A DNA stretch of 64,000 bases from JACOTK01 sp963743945 (GTDB lineage Bacteria > Actinomycetota > Acidimicrobiia > Acidimicrobiales > CADCSY01). The stretch is taken from NCBI GenBank assembly GCA_963743945.1, contig CAVURO010000010.1:493882-557881 (forward strand), read 5' to 3'. The translations under genes were made by a program, and so were the position numbers. Of the stretch, positions 11,617-21,106 are shown in pieces. The notes beneath the pieces are model-generated. The model worked only from the letters and a program-made list of their open reading frames with translations. It was not told where the DNA came from and did no database searches. The number at the start of each line of letters is the position of its first letter. Position 1 is the first letter of the stretch.

Positions 11617-12440
11617 CGAATCATCGCGCATGCTGCCAGCCTGCCCCATGCAAGGACATCCAGCTCCTCGGCACGGGCCTCCGGACGAACACCGGCGGCT
11701 TCGAACGCCTCGGGACCCACCAGGCCTGCAAGCGAGCGCCGCAGCATCTTGCGTCGCTGGGCGAAGCCGGCTCGAACCACACGGAACAGCCAGGACGCGT
11801 CGACCTCGGCCGGATCGACCGCGGGGCGGTCACGACGTTCGATGGCAACCAACGACGACTCGACCTTGGGTTGGGGCAGGAAGACCGCAGCCGGCACTCG
11901 ACCCACCAGCGATGCCCGGGCCCAGTAGGCGATCTTGACGGACAGCGCGCCGTAGGCCGGGCTTCCCACGCCGGCCGCCATGCGCTCGCCGACCTCTCGT
12001 TGGACCATGACCAACATGCGTGAGATGGCGGGAACCTCGTCGAGAAGGTCCGCCACGACCATGGTGGCCACGTTGTAGGGAAGGTTGGCCACCAACACCC
12101 ACGGGGGGTCGGACAACAGCGCCTCCCAGTCCAGCTCGAGCGCGTCACCGTGGACGATCCTCGCCCCCTGGGGTACGACGACCTCCTCCAGCACGGGGAT
12201 CAGGTAACGGTCGAGCTCCACGGCGAGCACGTCGGCACCGGTCTCGAGCAGCGCAAGCGTCAGGGACCCCAGCCCCGCTCCGATCTCGACCACCCGGTCT
12301 CCCGGACCCACCTCGGCGAGTCGGGCGATGCGTCGCACGGTGTTGGGATCGATCACGAAGTTCTGACCGAGAGCGCGGCTGGGGTGCAGGCCGTGGCGCT
12401 GCAACAGGTCGGCCACCTGCCCCGCCGAGAGGGTCACCAC
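11613..12440 (-). CDS. rsmA: 16S rRNA (adenine1518/1519-N6)-dimethyltransferase
   Basis: RsmA/KsgA dimethylates two adenines near the 3' end of 16S rRNA during 30S maturation. Motifs: RALGQNFVID, SAM motif VEIGAGLGSLT, acidic loop VELD, GDALELD, catalytic NLPYNVAT (NLPY), and the C-terminal RAGFAQRRKMLRRSL. GTG 12440 overlaps the end of the preceding DPBB gene by 7 bases. Confidence 0.95.
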   Translation of the reverse strand: MVTLSAGQVADLLQRHGLHPSRALGQNFVIDPNTVRRIARLAEVGPGDRVVEIGAGLGSLTLALLETGADVLAVELDRYLIPVLEEVVVPQGARIVHGDALELDWEALLSDPPWVLVANLPYNVATMVVADLLDEVPAISRMLVMVQREVGERMAAGVGSPAYGALSVKIAYWARASLVGRVPAAVFLPQPKVESSLVAIERRDRPAVDPAEVDASWLFRVVRAGFAQRRKMLRRSLAGLVGPEAFEAAGVRPEARAEELDVLAWGRLAACAMIR

Positions 12441-12967
12441 GTGAGGTGAACGGAGATGATGCCGGCGCCGAGCGGCGCGAGGACGGCAAAATCATCCCGA
12501 AAGAGGTCGACGACGAGGTCGGCCGCAAAAGGACCCCGGTCACCGACGACGCAGGTCAACGAGGCTCCGGTCCTGACGGCGGTCACCGTCACCACGGTCC
12601 CGAACGGGAGGCTCCGGTGGGCACAGACGCCCGCGTGCGCACCCTCGAGCTCGTACCAGGAAGCCAGACCGTCCTGTGACGTCGGAGGCGGGGGTGGTGG
12701 AGGCTGGGTGGTGACACTCGTCGTGGGGGCGGTCATCACCACGGCGGGACGTGGTTGCGGCCTGGGTGGTGGTGGGCCCGTCGTGGGCGGTGGTGGGGGT
12801 GCGAGGGCAGGGGTCGAGGTCGTCGTGGTCGTCGTGGCCTCGACGAGCCGGTCGGCCCACATGTCCTGCACCGACCGGATGCCCTCACGATCGGCGCCGG
12901 CGGCGACCAGGGTCGCGGGAACCTGACTCGTAGCCGAGTGCGCGAAGAACAACGGCAGGGTCAACAC
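12434..12967 (-). CDS. RlpA-like double-psi beta-barrel exported protein
   Basis: An exported protein with a Thr/Pro-rich linker (residues ~45-95) and a C-terminal RlpA/3D-like double-psi beta-barrel: ASWYE, LPFGTVVTV, VVGDRGPF and a final Asp-containing strand. Such domains bind or cleave peptidoglycan in RlpA and Rpf-type proteins. The GTG at 12967 gives a signal segment without positive residues. The open frame continues upstream through EARRRAGFIVALLASV, a better signal peptide, to a CTG at 13027 behind GGAGGG, so the true start may be non-standard and further upstream. Likely co-transcribed with rsmA-ispE. Confidence 0.75.
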   Translation of the reverse strand: MLTLPLFFAHSATSQVPATLVAAGADREGIRSVQDMWADRLVEATTTTTTSTPALAPPPPPTTGPPPPRPQPRPAVVMTAPTTSVTTQPPPPPPPTSQDGLASWYELEGAHAGVCAHRSLPFGTVVTVTAVRTGASLTCVVGDRGPFAADLVVDLFRDDFAVLAPLGAGIISVHLTW

Positions 12968-13198
12968 CGATGCAAGCAGCGCAACGATGAATCCGGCGCG
13001 ACGACGCGCTTCGAAGCTTGACGACAGGATTCCGCCCTCCGTCCCTATTCCGACCGGCTCAACCTAGGTGCTTCGTAACGCATTCGCAATCTTGGCCTCG
13101 GTCGGTCCCTCCCCGAGCCGGCGGATCAGGCTCGGGGTTCGCGACACGACCCGGGTGGAGGACTCTTGCCTGTCCGGACGAGCAGTAGATTGGCCGCT

Positions 13199-14728
13199 GT
13201 GCCGAGGCCCTTCTACATCACCACGCCGATCTACTACGTCAACGACGCGCCCCACATCGGCCACGCGTACACGACCGTGACCGCCGATGCGCTTGCCCGC
13301 TGGCACCGACTTCTGGGTGACGACGTCCTCTTCCTGACCGGCACCGATGAGCACGGCCTCAAGGTCGCCCGCACGGCCGAGGCGAACGGCCTCACCCCGC
13401 AGGAGCAGGCCGACCGGACCAGTGCACGATTCGTCGAGGCGTGGCAGGAGCTCGACATCTCGTACGACGACTTCATTCGCACCACCGAGCCGCGCCATCA
13501 CCGGGCCGTGCAGGCGTTGCTGCAACGGGCCCACGACAACGGCTACGTCGAGCAGGGCACCTACAGCGGCCTGTACTGCGTTGCCTGCGAGGCCTACTAC
13601 AACGAAGGCGACCTCAACGACGGCAACTGCCCCATCCATGGCCGCCCCGTCGAGCTCTTCGAGGAGGACAACTACTTCTTCAAACTCAGCCGTTTCACCC
13701 AACCCCTCCTCGACTGGCTTGCCGAGAACCCCGACGCCATCCAGCCGGAGTCCAAGCGAAACGAGGCGATCGGGCTGATACGCCAGGGACTCGAGGACGT
13801 GTCGATCACCCGTACGTCACTGACCTGGGGTGTGCCGGTGCCCTGGGACAACGATCACGTCTTCTACGTCTGGTACGACGCGCTCATCAACTACGCCACC
13901 GCCGCAGGCTATGGCAGCAACCCTGAGAGCTTCGACAAGTGGTGGCCGCGGGTGCACCACCTCATCGGCAAGGACATCCTGCGGTTCCACTGCGTGTACT
14001 GGCCGGCGATGCTGATGGCAGCCGGTGAGCTGCCACCTCACCGGGTGTACGTGCACGGCTTCCTCATGGTCGGCGGCGAGAAGATGAGCAAGACCGGCCT
14101 CAACCAGATCGCTCCTGCGGATCTGGTTCGTGACTTCGGCGTGGACGGCTTTCGCCACCACTTCCTGCGTGACGTGCACTTCGGCCCTGACGGTGACTTC
14201 TCCTACGAGGGCATGATCGCCCGCTACAACGCCGATCTCGCCAACAACCTGGGCAACCTGCTCAGTCGGGTCGCGACCATCGTGACCAGGAGCTGTGGCG
14301 GCATCGGCCCCGCTCCCGCTGCCGACAGCCCACTCGCCGACCTCGCGCACACGGCCTTCCAGGCCGCCTCCGAGGCATGGGAGGCGGTGCAGCCCTCGGA
14401 GGCGCTCGAGGCAACGTGGCGCCTGATCCGTGACACGAACGCCTACCTCGAGACCAATGAGCCGTGGAAGCTCGGACCGGGACCTGCACTCGATGCGATC
14501 ATGGGTGACGCACTGGAGGTGCTGCGCATCGTCGCCGTTCTCGCTACCCCGGCCATGCCTGCCACGTGCGCCGAGCTCTGGCGCCGAATCGGCATGCCCG
14601 GCAGCCCCGGCGAGCAGCGTCTTCCGGGGGCTGCGATCTGGGGCGGCTACCCCGGCGGGCTGACCGTCGAGAAGGGCAAACCGCTCTTTCCCCGCATGGC
14701 GAGCCCCGAGACCAAGACCGCCGGCTGA
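13199..14728 (+). CDS. metG: Methionyl-tRNA synthetase
   Basis: MetRS (509 aa) charges tRNA-Met. HIGH signature (PHIGHAYTT) near residue 19, the connective peptide with Cys pairs (CVACEAYYN, GNCPIHG), the KMSKS loop (GEKMSKTG) and the anticodon-binding helical domain are present. No C-terminal EMAP-like extension, as usual in actinobacteria. GTG 13199 gives the family start; TTG 13166 would add 11 residues. Starts the plus-strand run metG-tatD-ku. Confidence 0.96.
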   Translation: MPRPFYITTPIYYVNDAPHIGHAYTTVTADALARWHRLLGDDVLFLTGTDEHGLKVARTAEANGLTPQEQADRTSARFVEAWQELDISYDDFIRTTEPRHHRAVQALLQRAHDNGYVEQGTYSGLYCVACEAYYNEGDLNDGNCPIHGRPVELFEEDNYFFKLSRFTQPLLDWLAENPDAIQPESKRNEAIGLIRQGLEDVSITRTSLTWGVPVPWDNDHVFYVWYDALINYATAAGYGSNPESFDKWWPRVHHLIGKDILRFHCVYWPAMLMAAGELPPHRVYVHGFLMVGGEKMSKTGLNQIAPADLVRDFGVDGFRHHFLRDVHFGPDGDFSYEGMIARYNADLANNLGNLLSRVATIVTRSCGGIGPAPAADSPLADLAHTAFQAASEAWEAVQPSEALEATWRLIRDTNAYLETNEPWKLGPGPALDAIMGDALEVLRIVAVLATPAMPATCAELWRRIGMPGSPGEQRLPGAAIWGGYPGGLTVEKGKPLFPRMASPETKTAG

Positions 14729-14747
14729 TCGGACGACGCCACGAGCC

Positions 14748-15492
14748 ATGTGGACCGACGCGCACTGCCACATCCCCTACAACGGGGTCGATGAAGCGGT
14801 CATCGCCGACGCGGCAAGGCGCCGGCGTCACCCGGCTCGTCTCCGTGGGCACCGACCTTGCCCAGTCGATCGCCGCGATCGAGGTTGCCGATCGCCACGC
14901 CGGCGTGTGGGCAACGGCGGGGGTCCACCCCCATGACGCAAGTGGGGGCATCGAGGGCATCGAGGCGCTGCTGTCCCATCCCCGGGTCGTCGGTGTCGGC
15001 GAGTGCGGTCTCGACTACCACTACGAGCACTCCCCGCGGGACGCGCAGCGGGAGGTCTTCGCCGCCCAGATCGCCCTGGCCCACCGGCACGAGCTGGCAC
15101 TCGTGATCCACACACGGGAGGCATGGGACGACACCTTCGCCCTGCTCGAGTCCGAGACGATGCCGGAGCGGACGGTCTTCCACTGCTTCACCGGTGGGCC
15201 CGCCGAGGCACGACGTGCGCTCGACATGGGAGCGATGCTGAGCTTCAGTGGCATCGTCACCTTCAAGGGCGCCGCCGACGTGCGCGAGGCGGCCGCGTTG
15301 TGTCCGCTCGATCGCTTCACCGTCGAGACCGACGCCCCCTATCTTGCGCCCGTTCCCCATCGCGGACGCACCAACACCCCCGCATGGGTACCCCTCGTGG
15401 GCGAAGCCGTGGCCGGGGCGATGGGTGTCGCCGTGCAGGTCGTCGAGGAGGCATCCACCGCGAACGCCGCTCGGCTCTTCGCTCTTCCGTAG
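14748..15492 (+). pseudogene. tatD: TatD-family metal-dependent DNase, apparent +1 frameshift
   Basis: TatD-type deoxyribonuclease/hydrolase, usually directly after metG as here (20-base gap). Metal ligands are present across two frames: DAHCH in the first, then GVGECGLDYH, IHTREAW, FHCFTGG and ETDAPYLAP in the second. The first frame reads to AVIADAAR; removing one C near 14820 restores ARAGVTRLVSVGTD and an uninterrupted 247-residue protein. Either the gene is broken or one base was inserted in assembly. All catalytic residues are kept, which favours an error or very recent loss. Confidence 0.85.
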
Positions 15493-15531
15493 GACCGTGA
15501 CAACACGGACTTCTGCCGCGAGACTGGACAC

Positions 15532-16341
15532 ATGCCACGAGCGATTTGGAATGGTTCGATCAGTTTCGGGTTGGTCAACATCCCGGTGAAGCTCTTCACG
15601 GCGGTGTCGAAGAAGAACGTGCAGTTCCATCAGATCGATGCGCGCACCGGCGCCCGCATCCGTCAACAGCGCGTCTCCTCGGCCGACGGCGCCGAGGTCC
15701 CCTTCGATCAGATCGTCAAGGGCTACGAGCTGCACCCCGGCGAGTATGTCGTCATCGAACCCGCCGAGCTGGACGCACTCGACCCCGAGGCGACCCACAC
15801 CATCGATCTCGACGCCTTCGTCGATCTTGTCGAGATCGACCCGATCTTCTTCGATTCCCCCTACTACCTTGCTCCCCTCGAGATCGGTCGCAAGCCCTAT
15901 GCGCTTCTGGTCAGGGCCATGGAGGAGGAGCAGAAGGTCGGCATCGCCCGCTTCGTGCTCCGCACCAAGCAGTACCTCGCCGCCCTGCGCGCCAAGGACG
16001 GCGTTCTCGTCATCTCGACCATGGTCTACCCCGACGAGATCCAGCCGACCGCGACCATCGAGGAACTGGACGGACTCGACGAGCTCGGCGTGTCCGACCG
16101 AGAGCTCACGATGGCTCGCCAACTCATCGAGTCGCTCTCCACCGGGTTCAGCCCTGAGCAGTACAGCGACACCTACCGCCAACAGGTGCTCGATCTCATC
16201 GAGCGAAAGGCCGGCGGCGAGGACGTCAGCAGCGGATCGGTCGCCCCGGTCGAGCCCGCCCCGGTCGGTGACCTCGTCGCCGCGCTCGAGAAGAGCGTGT
16301 TGGCGGCCCAAACCGGGCGCGAGCACCGGGAAAGCGCGTAG
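15532..16341 (+). CDS. ku: Ku, non-homologous end-joining protein
   Basis: Bacterial Ku (269 aa) forms a homodimeric ring on double-strand ends and recruits LigD. MPRAIWNGSISFGLVNIPVK is the hallmark N-terminus; VVIEPAELDAL, IDPIFFDSPYYL and the C-terminal RQQVLDLIERK region follow. The tail is short and lacks a long Lys-rich extension. No LigD is visible in this window, so the partner must lie elsewhere. Confidence 0.96.
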   Translation: MPRAIWNGSISFGLVNIPVKLFTAVSKKNVQFHQIDARTGARIRQQRVSSADGAEVPFDQIVKGYELHPGEYVVIEPAELDALDPEATHTIDLDAFVDLVEIDPIFFDSPYYLAPLEIGRKPYALLVRAMEEEQKVGIARFVLRTKQYLAALRAKDGVLVISTMVYPDEIQPTATIEELDGLDELGVSDRELTMARQLIESLSTGFSPEQYSDTYRQQVLDLIERKAGGEDVSSGSVAPVEPAPVGDLVAALEKSVLAAQTGREHRESA

Positions 16342-16904
16342 TGGCTGCTCCCGCGCGGAGCGCCGGCCTCCTGTTGACCATGGGCGTGCTGCTCGGCGCC
16401 TGTGGCGATGACGACCAGGCCGCGGACACCTCGGCGACGAGCATGGTGTTGGTGCCCGACAAGGTCAACGATGCGGACATCGCGTTCGCCAGGTCACTTC
16501 GCGCTCGCGCCGAGGTGACGGCGAACCTGGCCGCACTGGGTCGGGAGCGGGCGGGCGATCAGCGCGTCAAGGACCTTGCCGAGGTGATCCATGAGGCGCA
16601 GCGCGCGCAGATGGCCATGATCGACGAGTGGCTGCGTGACTGGGAGGAACCGCTCGACCCCTCGACATCGCAGGCAGGCGGCGCGGAGGTGCTCGCCGGC
16701 GTCGAATCGACCCCGAACGGCACGGCCTTCGACCGGGCACTGGTCGAGGCCATGATCGTCCAACTCGACGGGGAGGTTCCCATCGCGCAGCGCGAGCTCG
16801 ACTCGGGGACGGCCGTCAGTGCGGTGAACCTGGCTGATCGAATCGTGCAGGAGCAACCGGGCGAGATCGAGGAGATGCAGGGACTCCTGGCGGAGCTTCC
16901 CTGA
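16341..16904 (+). CDS. DUF305-like lipoprotein lacking the conserved histidines
   Basis: A 187-aa lipoprotein: hydrophobic N-terminus, lipobox LLGAC, then two DUF305-type half repeats (NDADIAFARSL...MIDEWLRDW and FDRALVEAMIVQLDGEVPIAQ...EIEEMQGLL). In DUF305 each half normally has a His-His pair; here both are replaced (ARSLRARAE and EAMIVQLDG). GTG 16341 overlaps the Ku stop. It converges on the minus-strand surface/phosphate block. Function unknown; metal binding by the canonical histidines is unlikely. Confidence 0.7.
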   Translation: MAAPARSAGLLLTMGVLLGACGDDDQAADTSATSMVLVPDKVNDADIAFARSLRARAEVTANLAALGRERAGDQRVKDLAEVIHEAQRAQMAMIDEWLRDWEEPLDPSTSQAGGAEVLAGVESTPNGTAFDRALVEAMIVQLDGEVPIAQRELDSGTAVSAVNLADRIVQEQPGEIEEMQGLLAELP

Positions 16905-17842
16905 GGGGTGATGATGACTCAACTTTCCGAAGACACTGGCCATTACCTCGGTCGCATCCTGAGTCGCCCGGTTCCGACGACGACGCAACCTGCCACGTAT
17001 CGCAATCGCCAACAGATCCAAGAGGAGGATCACAACCAGCGCAATCAAGGGCTTTGGAAGTCGTCTTTGCTACCTGTTCAATCTGTTCGACTTGACCTGC
17101 CCCCTTCGCGTTTGCCCGCCAGACATAGGTACCCACTACCGGGGGAGGAAGGCGGACGCGCGCCGTGTGGCTTGCTGTCGCCCCCGGGGCGAGATCACCC
17201 AACGGCCGAGAGTGGAACGTCGCGATTTCGTCAGTGCGATTTCGGCCAACGGCGCCCGTGAGCGCCACCTCCGAAAGGGTCTCACGGCGAACGATTGCGC
17301 ACAGCGAGCGTGACGTCGTAAGTCCGTGCTCCACCGAGCATGGACTTGAGCCATGCCACCAAACCTTCGCCGGCTCGTTTGACCTCGATCGAGACCACCA
17401 GTGGCGACTCCGAAACAGGGTCGACGAGCGGCCCTCTCGGAATGCCGATGAGATGAATTGGAGCGAGAGCCACTTCGTTCTGAGTGCTTCCCGATGCCCT
17501 GATCACGCAGGGGCAATCCGCCGGCGGGCCAGGCACGGTCAACTGGGTCAAGGCATAGCCCACGTCGGTCGACAGGCCCACCGCCTGACTTGCGGACATG
17601 TTGCAGTCACTCGATCCACGCTTGGCAAGATTGCCGCAGACCGACAGGGTGACCACTTGGGCCGTCCAGCCGGACAACGTCACCATCACCCGCTCCCCGG
17701 GGCGCAGCGAGGAACGGTCAAGAGTAATCGTGGGTGCCTGTTGGGGGGCCTGAGCCCATGCGCGGACTCGACCGCCCACGTCAACGACCGACAGAAGCGC
17801 AACAAGTACGAGGCCGACTCGCCGTCGGGAGGACGCTTTCAC
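16905..17842 (-). pseudogene. Broken exported membrane protein of the DUF916 pair (two +1 frameshifts)
   Basis: The gene begins at 17842, overlapping the DUF916 gene stop as ATGA. Frame 1 encodes a signal peptide, a PTITLDRSSLRPGE Ig-like strand start, a Cys-rich motif (CPCVIRAS) and ends VRNRSP-stop at 17282. Skipping one T there continues as ETLSEVALTGAVGR... to AKTTSKA; skipping one C near 17059 continues as a transmembrane helix LIALVVILLLDLLAIAI plus RGRLRRRRNR. Together they make a sensible signal-ectodomain-TM-tail protein, so this was one gene. The exact 3' end is uncertain because the last frame stays open under the DUF305 gene. Confidence 0.7.
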
Positions 17843-18915
17843 ACGCTCGTCACGGGAGTGACTGACGTGTCCCTCTGTGCGTGCTTGAGATACGAGCGCC
17901 GGGAACGCACGAGCAGCCAGACAATCACCAGAAGGGTAATCAGGGTGTAGGGCAATGCCGGCGACAACGAACGAGCATCGTTCGAAGGAACCACCCCAAC
18001 GTCGCTCGCCACTGGCTTCACATCGAGATCCACCTCCGTGACCGCAAGAACCGACGCGATCACGCCATCGAAGGCCGCCTCCAGGTTGACTCCTTGACCA
18101 GGAAGGATCTCGGGCAATTTCACGGACGACTTGGTCTTCTTTGCAAGGCCAAACGGTGCAGCGATCGACACCTTGTGCGTTCCACCAAGGCGAACGTTGC
18201 CACGGTTCTCGACGCGGTACGTCACCTTTGCCCCACCGTCGAGTGAATTGAGTGACGGCTCGTACGTCGACTTCAGTCGAGTGACAACCAGCTCGGGCTT
18301 CAAGGGGCCCGCGACCCGAACGTACAAACGGGTGCCGGTCCGGCGATCGAGCGTTACGACCTTATTGTCCGGGCTCGTTCCTTGGGCCTGCGAAGACGCA
18401 AGCAAGGCACCCACGTGATCGCCCGGACGCGCGCCAACTGGAACCTTCACCACGACGGGCAGCGTCGCTTGGGTGTTTGGCAACAAGGTAATGTTGTCCT
18501 GCGGGAACGTGACCCAGGGCCCAACGTCCTTCGGCTTCTCGTCGCCGGGGAGCAGGTCGAAATCACCCTTCACGTTGTTGTAGGCATCGGTTGCATACAC
18601 ACGAAACGTCAGCGGAACGTTGCTGTAGTTGAACAAGATGACATTATCCTTGATCGTTGACCCTGGCGTGGTGTCGTACGAGAGGTCCACCCGAGAACCT
18701 GGCTGAGTAGGGTCTTCGCCACTTGGCGCCAAGGCCCAACTGTGGATCACCTCACCAGCGGTGGCCGGCTGTCCCGCCCCTGGCGGCTGAGGGGTTGGCG
18801 GCTGTTGCGCCCAGCCTGCGGTTGCGGGCCACCACACCGCCACAGCCAAGGCAATGGCCAACGTCAGCAATCGACGACCACGCGTCATCGATAGGGGTCC
18901 CTCTCGGCTTGTCAT
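17839..18915 (-). CDS. DUF916/WxL-interacting-type surface protein, C-terminal anchor
   Basis: A 358-aa exported protein: signal peptide, a Pro/Gln-rich segment, then a beta domain beginning WALAPSGEDPTQPGSRVDLSY with NVPLTFRVYATDAY, FPQDNITLLPNTQATLPV and VPVGARPGDHVGA, which is the DUF916 (WxL peptidoglycan-binding) pattern, followed by a second Ig-like domain and a TM helix (LPYTLITLLVIVWLLV) with a basic tail. ATG 18915 follows GAAGGA. It sits between a WxL-like surface gene and the broken membrane gene, the same association as in WxL clusters of Firmicutes. Role in wall attachment is inferred. Confidence 0.72.
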   Translation of the reverse strand: MTSREGPLSMTRGRRLLTLAIALAVAVWWPATAGWAQQPPTPQPPGAGQPATAGEVIHSWALAPSGEDPTQPGSRVDLSYDTTPGSTIKDNVILFNYSNVPLTFRVYATDAYNNVKGDFDLLPGDEKPKDVGPWVTFPQDNITLLPNTQATLPVVVKVPVGARPGDHVGALLASSQAQGTSPDNKVVTLDRRTGTRLYVRVAGPLKPELVVTRLKSTYEPSLNSLDGGAKVTYRVENRGNVRLGGTHKVSIAAPFGLAKKTKSSVKLPEILPGQGVNLEAAFDGVIASVLAVTEVDLDVKPVASDVGVVPSNDARSLSPALPYTLITLLVIVWLLVRSRRSYLKHAQRDTSVTPVTSV

Positions 18916-19059
18916 TGGAAGTCCTTCTCATTTCTCTTGATGCAGGTGGTGGGTGTCAGAGGTGAATACGCCAGCGAGCGGCAGACGACCTGTGCCGCCT
19001 GCCGCTCACCGGCCACTACATTTCGTTGATCAATACATGATCGATACTCGGTTCAGGTC

Positions 19060-20960
19060 TCAGGTCACCGTGAGGGTGAGGACGCCCTTGTAGACGCCGC
19101 TCTTCTTGGTCACGGGGATGAGCAACTTCAGTCGCGCATCGAGCTGAGCAATACCGAATCCACCGGTGAAGCTGGTGCCGCTGCCCGCGAGTCCTGCAGC
19201 AGAGCCCAGCGTCACACCTTGGCCGAGACCAGTACCAACAGAGGCGTTCGGGTCGGCGATACCGCCGGCCGTGGCCACCTGATCGTACGTGATCCCGTCG
19301 GAATCGGTGAAGAGATCCGAATCATCGCTCATCACGGGGCTCCAGCCAAGCTGGCTGCCTGCGAACGTCACCGCGTTGTCGGACTGATTCGTGAAGCGGC
19401 CCATCTTTCCTGCAACTGTCCAACCAGCGTCAGTGTCGCGGGTGTCGACGATGGTGACCTGATTGAGGACACCGCTTGCAGCAAAGAACTGACCGGATCC
19501 GGTACCGCTGGTGACGAACTTCGCGTTACCCAAGTTGATGCCACAATGCGTCGGGTACGTCGCGTTTGGCGTGCCGTCAGCATTTTGTGGGTAGGGGTAG
19601 TTGCCCTCGGCGAAGCGGGGGTCAATCGTGGCACCGCCAGCAGTCGTGGTCGGTCCCGTGGCCCCCACCGAGGCCGCAAGAACTGCGGGCAAAGGAGTCG
19701 GGAAGCCGAGAGACGGAGCGGTTTCCGCCGGGATGGCACCGTTCACGCCACAAACCTGCGTGAGCACCAAAGCGCCCGCCGGACGGTTGACCTCAACGTC
19801 TTGCACGAGCACCTGTGCCGGAAAGCGGCGTCGAACTCACGGTCGCCGGCGCACCGGCAGGGCCCGATGCGTAGGTCGGCGTGACCGTGAACACGTAGGT
19901 CGTGCCGGCGGTGAGGCCGGTGATGGCCGCTGTCTACCCGGTCACCGTGGTGGTGCCGCCGGCTGGGGCGTTTGAAACGGTGTAGCCCGTGACGGGATAC
20001 GTCGCAACGTCAGCTGGTGGGTCCCACGAAAGGGCTCGACCGATCGCCGGTCCCCGGTGTCGCCACCAGGTTCTGGACGGGAACCCTCGTGAGATTGGGA
20101 GTGCCGGGGAGGGCGTTCGACTCGGCGCTGTTGCCAACGGCGTTCGTGGCGCGCACGGTGACGCTGTACGACGTGCCATTGGTCAGCCCGGGGATCGTGA
20201 TCGGGGAAGTTGCCCCGGTCGCCGTCACGGCTGGTCCACTGGTTGGAGTAGCCGTCGCCGTGAAGCCGGTGACCGCGGGGTCAGACCCTGCGGGCGGCGT
20301 GAACGCTGCCGTCAAGGTTCCATCCGCGGGCGTGACTGCCGTAAGTGTCGGAGCTGCGGGCACCGCTCCTACGGCCCAACTCACTTGAGCTGCACCACCG
20401 GCAGGGTTCGCCGTGATGGTCATCTTGGCGTTCCAGAACTTGTCCAACTGCGTCGTTGACGCCGGGCCATTGGTGCACGCGATACCGAGGTTGTACGCAC
20501 CGGCCGGAATGTCACCCGGAGCAAGAACCTCGAAGTCCGCAGGACCAAGTGCCAGAATCAGTCCCGGCCCGCCAGGCGTATCAGCGGCGGCAGTGAACAA
20601 GCTCGAATAGACATCACCGGTGGGGCTGTACAACGGTTGGCGAAAGTTCGTTCCCGTCGCGATCGGAACCGGGCCCGAGTTGTTCCACTGGATCGTTGCC
20701 GGGTCGACCGTGGCAGGAACCATGTAGGTGTTGACACGCCAACCCGCGTTGGCGTCACCTGGACAGCTCGCCCCGATCGGCAGGCTCAGGTTGAAGGACG
20801 TGCTGCCAATGCCAGATGTCGGTGACAAGGTCGCGCCGGTCTGGGGGCTTGGCGGCGTTGCAAAGGCCGGGGTTGCGGTCAGGAGGGGAACCACGACGGC
20901 GGCAGTCGCCAGCGTGGTCACCCCCGCAATGACTTTCTTGAGGGTGGGTCTCATGAACAT
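19060..20960 (-). pseudogene. Broken surface protein: CPGD domain, Fn3 repeats, WxL-like C-terminus
   Basis: Starts at 20960 with a signal peptide ending TPAFA, then the CPGD/GIAC domain shared with four neighbours (SCPGDANAGW, FEVLAPGDIPAGAYNLGIAC), then Fn3-type repeats. Frame 1 stops at 20010. Skipping one A near 20036 continues as ALSWDPPADVATYPVTGYTV, meets an in-frame TAG at about 19933, reads on as AAITGLTAGTTYVFTVTPTY, and after skipping one T near 19832 enters the frame PAQVLVQDVEVNRPAG that runs to 19060. The last part has DTRDTDAGWTVAG and ends YKGVLTLTV, WxL-like. Three lesions break one gene of about 630 codons. Confidence 0.72.
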
Positions 20961-21051
20961 GCCTTTCGTTTGTCGTTAAATTGATGGGATTTGCATTTCT
21001 TGTCTGCAGGCAAAGATGGGGTGATCATGGTGAACAGTGGGGTTGCTCGAC

Positions 21052-21084
21052 CCCGGTGGCCCTCGAAGCTCCAAGGCCACCGGG
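21052..21084. terminator. Hairpin after the secreted PstS-like gene
   Basis: CCCGGTGGCC at 21052-21061 pairs perfectly with GGCCACCGGG at 21075-21084 around a 13-base loop. It lies between the 21107 stop and the next minus-strand start at 20960. There is no T-run, so it may attenuate or stabilise rather than terminate. Confidence 0.5.
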
Positions 21085-21106
21085 TTCGAGTCCCCGTGAC
21101 TTGGGC

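Noticed and set aside
14810..14830. Programmed +1 frameshift in tatD
   Set aside because: No slippery run, internal Shine-Dalgarno or stop codon at the shift point; a plain insertion is simpler.
15532..16904. LigD expected beside ku
   Set aside because: Neither neighbour has ligase, polymerase or phosphoesterase motifs; LigD is not in this window.
21040..21100. Possible tRNA because of GGTTCGAGTCCC
   Set aside because: The T stem has only three pairs and no acceptor, D or anticodon arms can be formed; the local structure is a simple hairpin.
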